From Eonycteris spelaea (Eukaryota > Chordata > Mammalia > Chiroptera > Pteropodidae): 64,000 nucleotides of DNA. The DNA lies in contig PUFA01000057.1 of assembly GCA_003508835.1 (NCBI GenBank), forward strand, positions 8,320,501 through 8,384,500. The letters run 5' to 3'. The notes under the pieces were generated by a model. It ran no database searches. It had not been told where the DNA came from and worked only from the letters and a program-made list of their open reading frames with translations. The translations under genes and the position numbers were made by a program. Within the stretch, counting starts at the first letter, position 1; every line of letters begins with the position of its first letter. Below are positions 37,071-50,223 of the stretch, piece after piece.

Positions 37071-37110
37071 TGCAGTAAATTGGGGTAAATTGCAGTAAAT
37101 TGCAGTAAAC
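37071..37110. repeat. Decamer tandem repeat, four units
   Basis: TGCAGTAAAT, TGGGGTAAAT, TGCAGTAAAT and TGCAGTAAAC follow each other directly. It is a tiny minisatellite with no evident function. Confidence 0.9.
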
Positions 37111-38224
37111 TGGGACAACTTATTGGGGTTGTTTTTGTCTTTGTTTTTACTAAATAAAATTTTACTGCAGCCTTTTCATGGAGAAAGGACATCCTACTTT
37201 AAAAATTGATTTTTAAAAAAATTATTTATCCAGTTAAAGTTTAATTAAATACATCACAGTAACGTACCATGGCTTTACCATGTCTGTTGAGAAAGGACTT
37301 AACCAAAAAGTTTTCTAAATGTCATTGGGGTTTAGTGAAGTCTCATTTGTTTAAGCACCAGCCAGCATTCACATCTACCCAGTACAACAAGGGATTTGTC
37401 AAGGAAAGAACTTCCTCTGCACCCATATTTATCTCTACTACAAGTGAACTTTTTGCCCATCATAGCTGAGAATGACTCCTGCCTCACAGCCCTGAGGCAT
37501 TGCACCACGAATATGCAAGACAGCTGGCATGCAGGTCTCCTAACAGAGGTCTCTAGTGCCTTAAGTCTTGCTCCCAGTGCCAGCCTCATTATCTTCCACA
37601 TAATCTCTACTTAGATGCCAAATAGAAATCAGAGTGGTAAAAATGGTGGCCCACTGGGCAAGCTCATACCACAGTGCTATATTACTTGGCTTTCACAATG
37701 CGTGTGTTTGTTTGATTTAAAACTAAAAAATAAAAACCAAGAGTCCACTTAAAAAGAAAGCATCTAGCATTTCTTGAGAAATCTCATCTGGCCACACTGA
37801 ACCTATATTCTACTTGGTAACAACTGGATGGAGCTGAGCCATGGTCAAACTCTGTCCAGGCCACAGGCCCTCCAGTATGCCACAGTATCCTTGACGCTGA
37901 GGACAGCTATCGGTCATCGTTATTGATTGTGTTTTTATTGTTGTTTTCCCTACAAGTAGAGGAAAATCTCTTTTTCCATTTTATGTCTAAAGTGAGAATA
38001 GGCATTATGCTGGGAGGGCTCTGTGTTGATGGAAAGATAGAAATGGAGATGGAGATGAGAGAAAGAGTGAGGGGGAGATTGAGAGAGAGAATATCTTCTG
38101 ACAAAGTGAAGACTGACTCTATAACTTCCATAATTAAAAGTAGTCTACTTTCCTCATTTTTTTTCTGCCTAGACCTTGTATGCACTTGGATTTGAACCTC
38201 TGTAAAATTGCTTCTGTGCAGATT

Positions 38225-38590
38225 GTTTTTACCCAAATGGCCACATTAAATCCAGTTCCATGTGTTTGTGTACAACCTCACTGCCCCTGCAGGAAAATGT
38301 GCATTTTAGGTTCCCTCTCCTTGATCCTGGGCAGGCCTCCATGACGACCTCCATGAATATGACATGGTGAGAAAGACACTGCTCAACTTCCAAGATAAAG
38401 TTAGAAAAGCACATGAAGCTCTCTGGACTGGTTTTCTCTCTCAGGATACTTGCCCTTGGAACCCAGCCACCACTTGTGAGGAAGCCCAAGCCACATGGAG
38501 AGCACACATGTGGGTGTTCTGACCAAAACCAGCTGAGATCCCAGCCCACAGCCAACATCAACTGCTGGACATATAGTGACAATTTGTCAT
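38225..38590. repeat. Probable MaLR/MLT1-like LTR
   Basis: The text 'gatcctgggcaggcctccat', 'ggaagcccaagccacatgga' and 'agctgagatcccagcccaca' followed by 'gccaacatcaactgctg' matches the 3' half of MLT-type LTRs. Diverged, with unclear ends. Confidence 0.5.
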
Positions 38591-38947
38591 TTTTTGAACA
38601 CTCAGCATGTTTTCTGGGGTAAAGAGAAAAGATTGAGATGGATTATCTCCAGATGATTCCATCCCTTAGCTATCAAGTTGCCCCCAGCCTTCCAGTCTTC
38701 CCACTGAGGTTTCTGACATTGGGGAACAGAGAGAATACTGTCCTCCACACCTTACCTTGTTTGAATTACTAACTTTCAGAGACTATAAGCCTGTTTTGTA
38801 CTACTGACTTTTGGAATAATTTGTTACACAGAATCATATAATCAGAGCAACTCCTTCTGAGAATAAGCTCTAAGTCGTCATTCCACTTGTTTCAATTAAA
38901 ACTTAATTGTATCTGGGGACTGAAAAAGACAGGCCTATACTGGACAT

Positions 38948-38972
38948 TGTTTGTTTGTTTGTTTGTTTGTTT
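38948..38972. repeat. (GTTT)n tetranucleotide repeat
   Basis: About six GTTT units, 63 bases before the exon at 39036. Confidence 0.95.
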
Positions 38973-39035
38973 ATTACTCTGTCAGCATTTCACCTATAAC
39001 CACTGAAATAAGTATTTCTCTGTAACATACTTCAG

Positions 39036-39210
39036 GTTCCATGCCCGACAGGGGCTGATATTAGTCTACACCTGACAAACAAAGAGATTTCAAACAGCAG
39101 TAAGCAGCGATACACTGGTAAAGTTCCTTGCAATCATTTCACTCTCAACGATGAAGAAGATTGCTTCAAGGCCGTGGCTTGGCTAAGGAGCAACTCCATC
39201 ATCTTAGGAG
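39036..39210 (+). CDS. CFAP61: CFAP61 exon, 175 nt
   Basis: The acceptor CTTCAG (39030-39035) opens in phase 0 with VPCPTGADISLHLTNKEI. The exon runs 58 intact codons through SSKQRYTGKVPCNHFTLNDE and CFKAVAWLRSNSIILG, then leaves one G before the donor G|GTAAGG. That G joins GG of the next exon to make Gly. The segment links the YDHLILCTG strand to the second nucleotide-binding strand and contains the conserved region ending in an amphipathic helix (DCFKAVAWLR). No stop or indel. Confidence 0.92.
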
Positions 39211-40084
39211 GTAAGGATGTTGGTAACTGCACATATTTTCAGAATAGTGTTTTATTTTTATAATGAGTCTCATTCTTCATCTAGTTCCAATATATAATTA
39301 GTGCCTAATTAATTCCAACCAAATCATTCATCTGTCATGCTTTGTTTTCCAGATTAATTTACAACTTGTTGTCAATTTTGGATACCCAGCATGTTTGCTG
39401 GAGGAAAGAAAAAGGCTTGAGATAGTTTAATTATCTATAATTATTTTATTACACAAAATGAATATCCAAAGAGCAAAGCATGGCTAAAATCATTAACTAA
39501 TTAAAGAATAATTTAATAAGCAAACATGTTTAGCAATTATATGGAAAATATGTCTCCTTTTGTGAAGCTGAAAAGATCTAGGAAGAAAAAGAAAGGTCTA
39601 CATCGAAAGGGTTCTTCTTTTCTTCGTTTCACTGTCCATTGTTCTCTTTCTGTGTTTCTGCACAGTCCTACCCACAAACATGCATATTCAAGTTGCATGC
39701 CACTTTTAGAATCAAAATGAGAGCGTAAAACATTTGTACAAATGCCTCTGCCACTCAAAAGTTTTCCTCAAGTATCGTGCTCTCTATTGCTTGGATTAAA
39801 TTAAAATTATTTGACTCTTAAAACGACCAGAATAAGGCCTGGCAACCTATTTCTCCTTAACTGAAACCTAGCAGTCAAGTTCTGGAGATGAATTAGAAAA
39901 ATACATCATCCCATTTATTTTACTTAAAGTGCAGACCATGGATTCAGTTCAAAGATATAAAAATCACTAAATGCCCACAATATGTAGATCAATATGTGAA
40001 ATTAAATATATTAATTCATTTAATGTAATTATACAAATATAAGTTTAGTATATGAGTTAACATAATATATTACAATTTAACTTC

Positions 40085-40580
40085 TGATTTTTTCTGGAAG
40101 ATTTTGGTATTAGCTGAATTTTTTGTCAAGTTACTGCATTTGCTACATTAAAAAGTTACTAATTTATTGCAAAAATAAAAAATAGGTATCAAATTGAGAT
40201 TCAATACATTGCTGGGTACAATTCACTAATATAGGCTATTTGCATATAAAATTATAAATGAAATTGGTCTGTAGTTTTCTCTTTTATGTTTTACTTGTCA
40301 AGATTTTGGAATCAATGTTATGCTAGTCCCACACAGTGTTTTTTGGAAGCTTTCCGTATTTTTCTGGGGTCTAAAATATTTTGCATAACCTAAAAGTTGA
40401 ACAGAAATCACCCATAAAACCAACTGGATCTGGAACTTTGGCAGAGTTAGCATATATAGATATATACTGGGGACCAGATTTAAAACTTGTCAAAGTATTT
40501 TCATATTTGCATCAGAACTTGGTATCATTTACTGTTTTGGTCTGTATGTGTTTAAACCTGTTTCTACATTTTAGTCATTC
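40085..40580 (-). mobile_element. L1 LINE ORF2 fragment (reverse)
   Basis: Reverse L1 ORF2 text is visible: 'attggtctgtagttttctct', then 'gattttggaatcaatgttat', preceded by 'ataaatgaa'. It is old and broken by stops in all frames. Confidence 0.55.
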
Positions 40581-40609
40581 TTTAATCACTACCCCATGAC
40601 CTTTGTAGA

Positions 40610-40845
40610 AGTGGAATTCTCTAATGTAGAGGTCAATAAACTTGTACTGTAAGGGCCAAATTGTAAATATTTTAGACTTTGCAGCCCATATGGTCTCTGT
40701 CCCAATGGCTCAACTCTGTCATTGTAGCAAGAAAGCAACATAGACAATATGTAAATGAATGGACATGGCTGTGTTCTAATAAAACTTTACTTACAAAAAA
40801 AAGATGATGAGCCGTAGTTTGCAGAAGCCTGCTTTTATTCACACA
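40610..40845 (+). mobile_element. MER58-like hAT-Charlie non-autonomous transposon
   Basis: Near-complete forward copy: 'aaatattttagactttgcag', 'cccatatggtctctgtccca', 'atgtaaatgaatggacatgg' and 'ctgtgttctaataaaacttt'. It is the opposite orientation of the related copy at 10453-10660. Confidence 0.75.
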
Positions 40846-41564
40846 ATTTATGACAAATCATCAATGGTTCCATATAAAATACAAAGTACATTCTTAGAAC
40901 TGTGCCCAATCCAATTATAATGCAGTGTTTAACTTCAAACTGTTGGTTGTTTTAACAAGAAAAGGGCCTTTAAAAGTGGTAATGCAAGTTCTTAAGAGTG
41001 ACTGTTTATGGTAGAGAATTTAGAAATCCCAAAGCAAAAATACCTTCTTTTCCTGATCTTGTTTCTCAGTTGGGCAGAGATCATCAGTGCTATTTTGTGG
41101 ACTTCAGTAGTTGTCAGAGATGGTGATACTCTAGTGTCCACTTAACTGGAAATGCTTTGGGAAGGTTTAAGAATGTCTTTAATGAGCCACTGCATAAAAC
41201 CCTCTGAGTGCCTGCTTTTGTCCACCGAACAGCCAGGATAAGAAGGATGTAAAAATTAGTTTCTCGTCTTAAATGTAGGTTATTTTCCCCAGGTCCAGTG
41301 TTTTATGACATTTCCAGGGCACCACCGAGCTAGGTGCTCTTAGTGCTTAGATGCTGGACGCAGGCTCTGGGAGACATCTGAGATACCTGACCCAACCAGG
41401 TTAACTCAACTCTCTGTAGTGGCCCTTTTCAAGTGACTTATCATGTAAAAAAGATTAGAAAAAAAATGTTAACCTTCTTCTTTAAGGGAGCTCTTTTCTG
41501 TGTAGCTTTTCTATAATTAGAATCATATTCAGATTTGAATTTAATTAGTCCCATTCTGGATAAT

Positions 41565-41720
41565 ATCTTTCTCATATGGTTTGCCATGAGATAAATGTGA
41601 TACATAAGATATAACACATCCAACTCAGAACAACGTCTCATACATAGTGAGTGTTCAATAATATAGGCTGTTATCAGCATTGCTACTACTGCTACTACAT
41701 GTGATAGAGTTGTTGCTACA
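41565..41720 (+). repeat. MIR SINE 3' fragment
   Basis: Forward MIR tail: 'aacgtctcatacatagtgag' followed by 'tgttcaataatataggctgt' and 'ctactactgctactac'. Confidence 0.5.
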
Positions 41721-41839
41721 CAGTGAATGTTTCCCGGAGCATAAGGGGCAGCCCCCACTGTCCTGGTGATAGCATAGCTGAGGACACAGTCTCTACACGA
41801 AAGGTGGGGCTCTGCACACACCAGGTGCCAGTCTGGTTC

Positions 41840-42060
41840 TGGAGAGGCACCTGGCCTTCATGAGAGCCCTGGGGCTGTGAAGGTTGGAGAAGGCTTCCTC
41901 GAGAAAAGAGGAGTTGAGCTCAGCCTTAAAGAAGAGTAGGATAAGCAAACAGTGACAGAGGTAGGAGAGTTGATTTATTTGCAAAAGACAATGGCCCAAC
42001 AACTTGGGCTTGGCAAAGTCTTGAAGGACAGCAAAGGGAGATGAAGGTGGAGAAGCCAGT
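41840..42060 (-). repeat. L2 LINE fragment (reverse)
   Basis: The blocks 'gttggagaaggcttcctcga', 'ggagttgagctcagccttaa' and 'agaagagtaggataagcaaa' are reverse L2 3' region text. The minus-strand open frame at 41793-42149 is an artefact of it. Confidence 0.5.
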
Positions 42061-42289
42061 GGAAGACCTTGGGGTCCAGCCAATTCCAGGTTGCTTTTTA
42101 GGGGTTGAGGAACTAGTGAAGGGGATAACCAGTGCACAAAACAGCGCATCAGAAGATAGAACTTCCAGTTATAGCACTCATCCAGTAGACAGAAAGCGAT
42201 CTACTAAGAATGAGTTAGAAAAGACCACAGTAGCCAGTTGGATGTGTGGTAGCAGTGCATGCAAGTGTCAGCGTAAGAAGCACCCAAAC

Positions 42290-43150
42290 CTGTAGAGAAT
42301 TTTTATGAGTTTATTTGAGCCAAACTGACAATTTTTGCCAGGAAGCAAAATCTCAACAGATTGAAAAATGCTCCATAAAATGCAGCTTATTTTATATATA
42401 AGAATCAAAGTAGGAGTCGTAAGGAGGGTTATGTGAAATTATTGGTGGTAGATGAAGGGAGCAGAAGAAAGCAAAGTGGGGAAATTTCTGGGACTGGATA
42501 AAATGTAAAACAGAGAGCCACATACGTTTTTTACATTGGTGAGTACAGGACCGTGAATAATTAACATTTAAAGTACATAGAGATGGTTTGTGGGAGACAA
42601 GAGAACCACGAGGGGTTCTGTGGTCTCATATTCTGGTTGTACCCTGAGGGGTCTAGAAAAAAGGGATTACTCTGACATTCTAAGGATCTGTTATCTTAGA
42701 TACAAAAAGACAGACAGGATTACTTAAGGTAAAACTTTGTCAAGGAAGCTACAGGCCTAGGATGTGCTACCCACCATGACCCGCTTTTAGTTAGAAATTT
42801 TTATATTCAGACCATCCTGTGTGTTTAATTTTGGTCTCTGAGTTTAAAGGGCTCGTCACGATGGCTTCCCCTGAGCTTGTCATGTTTTTATTATGTGGCC
42901 CCTTTTCACCCACACAGGTGAGGGTTGGCACAGCCACTTCTTATTTCCAAATCAGTCATGTGACTATGGTATTTGCAGTTAGAAACTAGAAGTCTAGCAC
43001 ATGATGAAAAATGAGGAGCAGGGCGGCTGTGTTCGGTATCCATTACCATCTGTCAGTTTTTGCTTCCTCTTCGTGTCACCTTAATAACATCAAAGAATGT
43101 GGACATTTTTCATGAGAATGAGCTTTTGCTCCCTCAGGGTTAATTTTCCC
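42290..43150. repeat. Probable ERV-type LTR, family unassigned
   Basis: About 850 bases begin 'tttttatgagtttatttgag' then 'ccaaactgacaatttttgcc', an opening I associate with mammalian ERV LTRs. They continue through 'gtcatgtttttattatgtgg' then 'ccccttttcaccc'. No coding region. The identification is from pattern memory only. Confidence 0.4.
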
Positions 43151-44279
43151 CTTTCTCAATAATTTAGGGTGGGATCAGCAGGAGAGAGCTGAGGACAGAG
43201 CCCTTCAGCAAGAGTCTGAGAAAAAATCTTGTGTGTCTCGTTGGCTGTAATGAGATGTCCCTCTGGGAGTCACACCCTAAATCCTGGGAAAACACCAGGC
43301 CTTATTTTGTTGAAGCATAGAGACTTAAGGGGAGGGGCTTGTTTGCTTACGTTGATGGAGGGATTGTTCTAGAAGGACAGGTGGATGCTGGGGAGCAGAA
43401 AGAATGGATGGCACTAGGAGGAGGCTGGCACTCCTCTGAATTTCTGTCCATTGAAACTACATGGATATCACCCCAAAACTTCACTACTTCCCCCCGCCCC
43501 AGTCGGTTTTATCATGCCTTCCTCTGCTTCCATAGGAGACACAGCGGTTCTGTGATGGAATTAGTCCGGTATGAAGGAAATGGTTTTCTGGGCTCCAGGG
43601 TCGCTGGGTTTACAGATGGAAATTATCCTAACCTATTAGAACTGCTCCTGGTAGCTCAGAGAATAGCTGACGTCACCAGCTCAAACGCTGCTTTCAACAA
43701 CAAACAAAACCTGGAGAGTTCAGCCTGGGGTTCAGATAGAACCCAGCAATCTAATACATTATAACAGCTTATGGCATTAATTGAAACTAATTGAAATTCA
43801 TCTGCTATTACCTCTCTACTTTCCATGAAAGTGAAAAGTAGAATAAAAGTTAAATTAAAAAAAAAAACTGCCTTAATGGCTTAAAAAAATTATTTCATCT
43901 TAGCTAAATACAGTTTACTGCCTATTAAAAGCATGTTTGTAGGAGAAGTATAACATTAAAATTCCAGTGCATGAATCACCAAACAGAGCCTTCGTTATGT
44001 TGTATTTAATACATTCTTCCCTTTTTATTTGGCAGAGCAAAGTGGGACAGGTCAAGTTTGGGTCATAGAAATCTTATGCTTTGACTTATAAAAAATAAAA
44101 ACAGCATTCCCTGGTCTATCCCTGGACATGATATATTTTTTAAGTGAGTGTTTATTTCATAATTTATGAATATTCTATGATATCTATTTAATTTTTTTTA
44201 TTATTTAGTTATTTGCTAAAGTTAATTATATAGATAAAGTACCAATTAGATTTTTTTGGGAATGTGTTATATAGCCATC

Positions 44280-44465
44280 TGCAAATATAGTGTAGTTTGA
44301 GTACTGGTTCTGAAATCAGACTTGGCATGTCTGAGTACTGCTAAAACATCTACTTGCTGTGTAACCTGAAGCTCAATACCTGACCTCTCTGTGCTTTCTG
44401 GAGAATATAATAAAACTTATCTCACAGCCCTGTTCTGAGGATGAATGAAGTTATACATAACTACT
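44280..44465 (+). repeat. MIR SINE
   Basis: Forward MIR with 'tgagtactggttctgaaatc', 'acttgctgtgtaacctgaag', 'tgacctctctgtgctttctg' and 'gttctgaggatgaatgaagt'. Confidence 0.65.
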
Positions 44466-45109
44466 CTATGTCTCTTTTGAAGTGGAAAAAAATTTTTTAT
44501 CTGGCCTTAAAAATGTATAATAACTATGAAGAAAAATTCATATTATCTGTGACACGAGTCTTGAATTTATTTTTTAAACTCTTGAGATGCAATTCCATGG
44601 CCAGACTACAAGATCAGGAAATCTTTTTCCTCTTTTCAAGACATGGTTTTCTTCTTGGAGAATCCTTTGCCTTTAGAGTATTGAGCATGCTGATGAAATG
44701 ACAGCAAAGCATATTCTCCTGGTGGTTAAAATTAAAGCACTCAGTTCAAAAGAATGAAATGCCTTTTTAGCATTTACTGAAAATAATTTGTTAAAAACGT
44801 TGTTGCATTACTCTTAGGGCAAATCTATGACTAAAAAATTAACACATATTTTATTTTTTTAACCTAATAGGGAGATCAATTTAGCATTTCATTCCTATAA
44901 AGTCCTGTTACTTTTAAATATTAGTGAGTTTTCAAGCTCCTGAAATCATTATTTACCTCCTCTGGGAAGCAGGATGATAAAAACTGGCTACCTTTTTTTC
45001 TACCTGTTAAGATAAATTTGAAAAACCTGCATCCTTAAGTCTAGGTGCATTATGGCAGTGTGGGACTTAATAGTTATTCTAATTAGTATTAACTATTATT
45101 AATTATTAT

Positions 45110-45560
45110 TTTATTATTATTATGTGACATTGGTTAATCTAATTCAGTTAACTTACTAATTAATTATATATATATGGTGACATTGGTTAATGAAATCCAG
45201 TTAAGTTTCAGGTATACAATTTAATAGTAAGGCATATATATATTGCATTGTGCGTTCCCCTCCCATAGTTAGATTTCTTTCTGTCACCACATATTTGACC
45301 CCCTTTACCCATCTACCTCCTCTTCCCCTTCCCCCACCCTCCTACCCTAACCACTAGTCTATTGTCCATGTCCATGAGTCTCTGTTTTTTGTCCTGTTTG
45401 CTGCTTTTAGGTTTATATCCTGCATATAAGTGATATCATGTGGTTTTCAACTTTTTCTGTCCGGCTTATCTGCTTAGCATGATCATCTCAAAGTCCATCC
45501 ATGCTGTGCAAATGGCAGTATTTCATCTCTTCTTATGGCTGAGTGACTGGCTTATTTTGG
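45110..45560 (-). mobile_element. L1 LINE 3' end (reverse)
   Basis: Left to right: a (TTA)n tract, 'gacattggttaatgaaatcc', a pyrimidine-rich block (45250-45360), and reverse ORF2/3' UTR text 'gtttatatcctgcatataag' then 'tgatatcatgtggttttcaa'. The first 30 bases recur (tatgtgacattggttaat at 45121 and gtgacattggttaatgaa at 45177). I associate this 3' UTR with bats and other laurasiatherians. Confidence 0.6.
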
Positions 45561-47149
45561 TGGTCACAATCAAAGTTGCTAGTGTATTCAAAAGCAAAAA
45601 GATCACCTTTACATTTATGCCAACATTTTAAATAGCAAGTCTTAGTGCTTTATCAGCCATGATAGTGACATGAATTATCACTTTCCCTCTCTTGCCGACA
45701 ACTGGCTGTCAACACCAAAGCCCCAATTTCCTCTCAGAAGCTTCCTTGCACATTTCCTCTCAAAGGCTGCTGCAGGTCGGCAGTGAGAGAATGACTGAGC
45801 GCTCCTTCTTGCCAACTTTAATCTGAAGAGCTCTCACGCTGTCCTTTTTGCATCAGCACCCTCATTTCAGATCCGTAATCTTAGTGATGCATAATTTATT
45901 CCCTAAAAGGAAGAACAAAGATTGGCCCTCCATGAAAACTGCTACGGTCCTTTATTGAAAATTCACCTAGACTGTTCTAATCATCAGTTATCATCTGACA
46001 TTCAAAGTAGAGCGGCCCACCATTTTACTTCTGTCACCTATTGGACCACCTAAAAACTGGTCGTTTCTTATCCAATAAATAAACTGAGCAGCAAAGAAGA
46101 CAGTGACCAGATATTTTAGCATAAGACTCATATCCAGGGGAAATTCTCATTATTCCCATCTGTTTCCTTTATATATGTGTAAAACTTCAAAATTTCAAAA
46201 GAATATATATATGATGTGATATATATAAAATTATGTGAAGGAAGCTTCTACAATGTGTTATCGCCTTCTAAATATTTGCAAAGACTCCATGGTGGAAATA
46301 CTTTGACTACATTCATTTTTAGCTAATTAAGGTTGTCTGATTTATTAAAAGCATGCTGTAAATAAGCGCATGTCGTGGGACCCACATAACCTGGGACTGC
46401 CTCACCTCCTCTGTACAGCCCTCAGGGTGTTCTGTGCCAACAGAACTCTGTCCACTTCATTTTGTACACTCTGGCAGGAACATGACTGTCAGACTGAAGG
46501 TCTCACTTAGGCAAAGCCCTTTCCACTGTCGTTATTCACTCACAGCTCACTTTACTCACTGCCCCACTTCACCCCACAACTGCTTTTCTTTCACTTTTAA
46601 ACTCTTTTTTCCTTCTAACTCTTATCCAGCAATTGAAGAAAATCTGTTTCTCGAGACTCTCTCTGTTCTCTCAGCCTCTTTCTTTCTCTCCATTTCCTTC
46701 CTTCCCATCTTTCCTCCCTGATGCAGCCAAAAATTGACCCAACTATCATGTTGCAACATGATACTTACCCTACTGCTGACTTCCATATAAAATATTCTCA
46801 TTCCCTTGGGTTTATCATCCCCAATGATATGGCAAGAGTATAGTTTTATACTGTTTTGTCATAGGTGCCCACAATTTGAGTCACATTTAGGATTATGTCG
46901 GATTTTGTGAACTAGATTGGAAACCAATAACCAGACCTAACACTGTCAAGGGGAATGTGTTTTTATCATACGACTCTCAAGTATACAACCCACCCTGTGG
47001 TTGAATATTTCTTGTGGTGCCAGTTTAATAGTGAATACCACATAGAAATATGTAGCAGGAAAATCTGGCCACAGCGAGGTCATTCTGCAATAAATATTAA
47101 GAGGGCACAAAAGTAATGCCCACTTAGTTTATGATCAGCAATCTGATAA

Positions 47150-47320
47150 ACCTCAAACATTCATCTGTATGCTTAGTCAGGAAACATTTTTTCACACCCA
47201 TTGTAGGCCAGGCATTGTGCAAGGCTCTAGGGATAATATGGTGAGCAGGGTGAACTTGAAGTCATCTCACAGATAAGCTGATGAGTGAAGACTGCGGTGA
47301 GCACAGGGAAGGAAAGTTAG
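47150..47320 (-). repeat. L2 LINE 3' end fragment (reverse)
   Basis: Reverse L2 tail: 'gtaggccaggcattgtgcaa' then 'ggctctagggataatatggt' and 'gagcagggtgaac'. Confidence 0.55.
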
Positions 47321-47708
47321 AGACTGCCCAGGGCCTGTGAGGGCCTCACCTGTCTAGAAGCTGGATCATCTTTTGGGGCCAAGGCACAACCACAGGCTGC
47401 AGTGAGTCCTTGATAGGGGAGCTTCAAAAACATGATAGCTCTACCCCATCCATATTAGTGAAACTACTCCAATGAATAGAAGTAATCATATTTCTATGCC
47501 TAGGTTGATTTATCCTAAAATGAAAAAAATGAATAATTAAAATCTTTGTCTATTAGTTTTTTCTGAGATTCCCCCCCCCAAAATATAAGATTTTGGTTAT
47601 TCTATGAATTATTTCCATGCTTATACTGTGCTATTAGCTTATTTAAAAATTGTGTGTGTACCTGAGTTAAGCAAATGTTATTGTTAACAGCTCTAAATGT
47701 TATTTTTA

Positions 47709-47744
47709 TTGATGATGATGATAATAATAGTAATAATAATAATG
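47709..47744. repeat. (GAT/AAT)n trinucleotide tract
   Basis: Imperfect GAT units passing into AAT units. It encodes the Tyr/His runs of a spurious minus-strand frame. Confidence 0.95.
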
Positions 47745-48149
47745 AATTGTGTATAAAAGAACCTTGCTTTGTGCCTGGTATTTAGGAGTCATGAGATAAA
47801 CATGAATTGAATTTAAAAATTCTTTACAAATTAAAAGTGAGAAGTGATATAGAAAGAACTCACAATTGCACAAAGATAATGGAAAAAACAATCCCCACAG
47901 AATGGAGAAATTTAAAAGGCAAGAGATCAAACTGGCAAAGAGTAATAGGCTGATTTTCTTATATCTGGTCCTGTCATATTTGTGGAGGGATGTGATTTGA
48001 CCTGTTTGACATGTTCTTATTCAGGAACAAATTATATAAGATTCTACTCTAGGGAACTGGAACTAAATAAGCATATAAAATGTTTAAATGAAAAATTTTA
48101 GATGAAATCATATAGGCACTTATGTAATATATGCTTAATATGATTGTGA

Positions 48150-48545
48150 TGGTTTGGACTATTGTTCAACAGACATCCACTCTCTTCCTTCTCCCACTGC
48201 GGGCAGAGTGTGCTTCCCACTTCCTTGACCATGGGCACGGACATGTGACTTACTTTGGTAAATAGAACATAAGGAAAGGCTTGAAAAGTGCTTGAGCAGT
48301 TGCACTTTCCCTCCTGCGCTCCTGCATTTCTCCAAAATGGAGTATGCCTTGGGTATCTGATGATCCACTAAGAATGAAAGACACATGGTATGGACCTGAC
48401 TCCAACCACAACTTGGACGCAGATCAGCTGACATCAGCCAGCACATCAGTGCGTGAGCCAACCTACAGCAGGCTTGTTGCTGTTTGACATTGAGTTTTTG
48501 GGGTAGTTTGTTATTGCAGCATTATTGTGACAATAGCTGACTATT
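48150..48545 (+). repeat. MaLR/MLT1-like solo LTR
   Basis: Blocks 'gatggtttggactattgttc', 'gggcacggacatgtgactta', 'gagtttttggggtagtttgt' and 'cattattgtgacaatagctg' give the 5' and 3' parts of an MLT-type LTR. Non-coding. Confidence 0.6.
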
Positions 48546-50223
48546 ATGAAAATCAAAGTTTCATATTTGGGGTGGGAGGATTTGTTTCAAATTAAACTTA
48601 AAGGTAGATAAAACTATTTAGAAGTTAGAATATCTACAAATACATATTCAATTTAAACAGAGGTTTTATAAAATGTATTACCTTTTGAATTGAAAACATC
48701 ATCCTTTTCAGCTGCCTGTAGCCTGTGGGCAACACTTGCGAGATAGTACAGATTTCCAACTCCAGCAATATTGCATTGCCTGGGCTTCCATGAGCCCATA
48801 ATGAAAAAACTCATCTCATAGTACAGTTACTAAAAGCTAATATGAAGGAGACTGGAAAAATATTAAACTCTGGGTTGCAGGAGGCCTACGCCTTAAATTC
48901 ATTTCACAGAAAAGAAATACTGTTTTGGCGTACATATTTTAGAAGGGCAGAAGACCTTAAACCTTTGACAGTTTGAGGTTCAAGTTTTGGCTTTCCTGGC
49001 AGGCTGACTGTGTTATACCAGATACCAGGATTGATATTTCATAGTAGGTGGGAGCCTCACTAATTTAAGCAAATGTTGGCTCTTTCAGCGAGGAAAATGC
49101 AGCTCACTGAGGAATGTTGTATTAGCATATATGAATAGAAGAGGGAATCATAGTAACAAAGTGAAAGCAGGAAGGAAAGGATCCTACCCCTCTGGCTTCA
49201 GTGCCCTCTTGGTATTCCATGTTTGAACAACAGGAAGTATGGGAGAACTTTCTAGGTGCTATTAACCCTCAGAGAAGCAACCTGAAAGTTATTCTAGTTC
49301 CTTTTCTATGCAAATAAGACAAGCCATTACACCTCCTTTCAACTTTGGATCAAAATAGATTTTTGCATAATTTAGTCAGCCTAATTTAATAAATACACTT
49401 GCCATTTATTTTGCTTCTTAAGATTTCATATCATTTTGTAAACAAGAGAAGAAAGAGAGATTCAGTGAAACTCATTTTGTGGTAAATTGTTACAGCTTGC
49501 CTGAGAAATGAGTCTACAGCAGTTTCTTCATGAAAGGTAAAAATGCCAATTCAGTGTCAAAATAGCATATAAATAGCATATAACACATTTCACTCTAATG
49601 GTATCATTGATTTTAAAACTGGTGAAATAAGTAGAATAGCATATATAATTATTTCTGTAGTAGTTTTAAGAAGTATTTTATGAATAAATTGTATTGACTG
49701 TTACCAACAAAAATGCTCTTACCAACACAGGGGAAATCTTCCAAGATTATTTTGTGATTTTATTTTTACCTACCAAAAGAATACCCTTTTGCTAGGACTT
49801 GTCATAGTAAATTCTAAAAATCAGAATTTGATTTTTATAAAAATTATCCATTGAAGTGTTTTAGTCTTTGAAGTTCTCAAAAAAGGAAAAATTTTCTTGA
49901 AATTAACAAGGTTTGACATTTAAATATTAAAATATCCGTACTATCATGCACATGAATTTTTTTTTTTTTTACCATTATTCTTTTCATCACTTCGGAAGAA
50001 CTTGTATATATTGCAAACTTTAGTAGTTTTTTTTTTCCTTAGTAAGTGTGACAAAGAGGGAACAAAAACAAAATAAAAGGTTTTATTCTAGACAGTTTCA
50101 TTTAGTATAATTTCAACTTTCAAATTATAGGAACATAAATGAATGTCCTACTTCTGAGTTAAAAGTACCTGACTACTTTGTGGGATGTTTTGTGCCAGTT
50201 CTTTACTAAATTATCTTGGTGCC

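Larger units (their letters stand above)
30084..39035 (+). other. CFAP61: CFAP61 intron (9.0 kb)
   Basis: Bounded by GTGAGG at 30084 and TTCAG at 39035. It holds two MER5/MER20-type copies, a MaLR LTR, a MIR, another probable LTR and three simple-sequence tracts. The stretch 33430-35190 is A-rich and resembles worn LINE sequence, but I cannot identify it. The stretch 36100-37900 has only short tandem decamers and no gene. Confidence 0.85.

Noticed and set aside
43339..43764. 141-codon + strand open frame
   Set aside because: No family resemblance, low-complexity translation and no matching phase for CFAP61. It lies mid-intron, and the phase chain already closes between 39210 and 50366.
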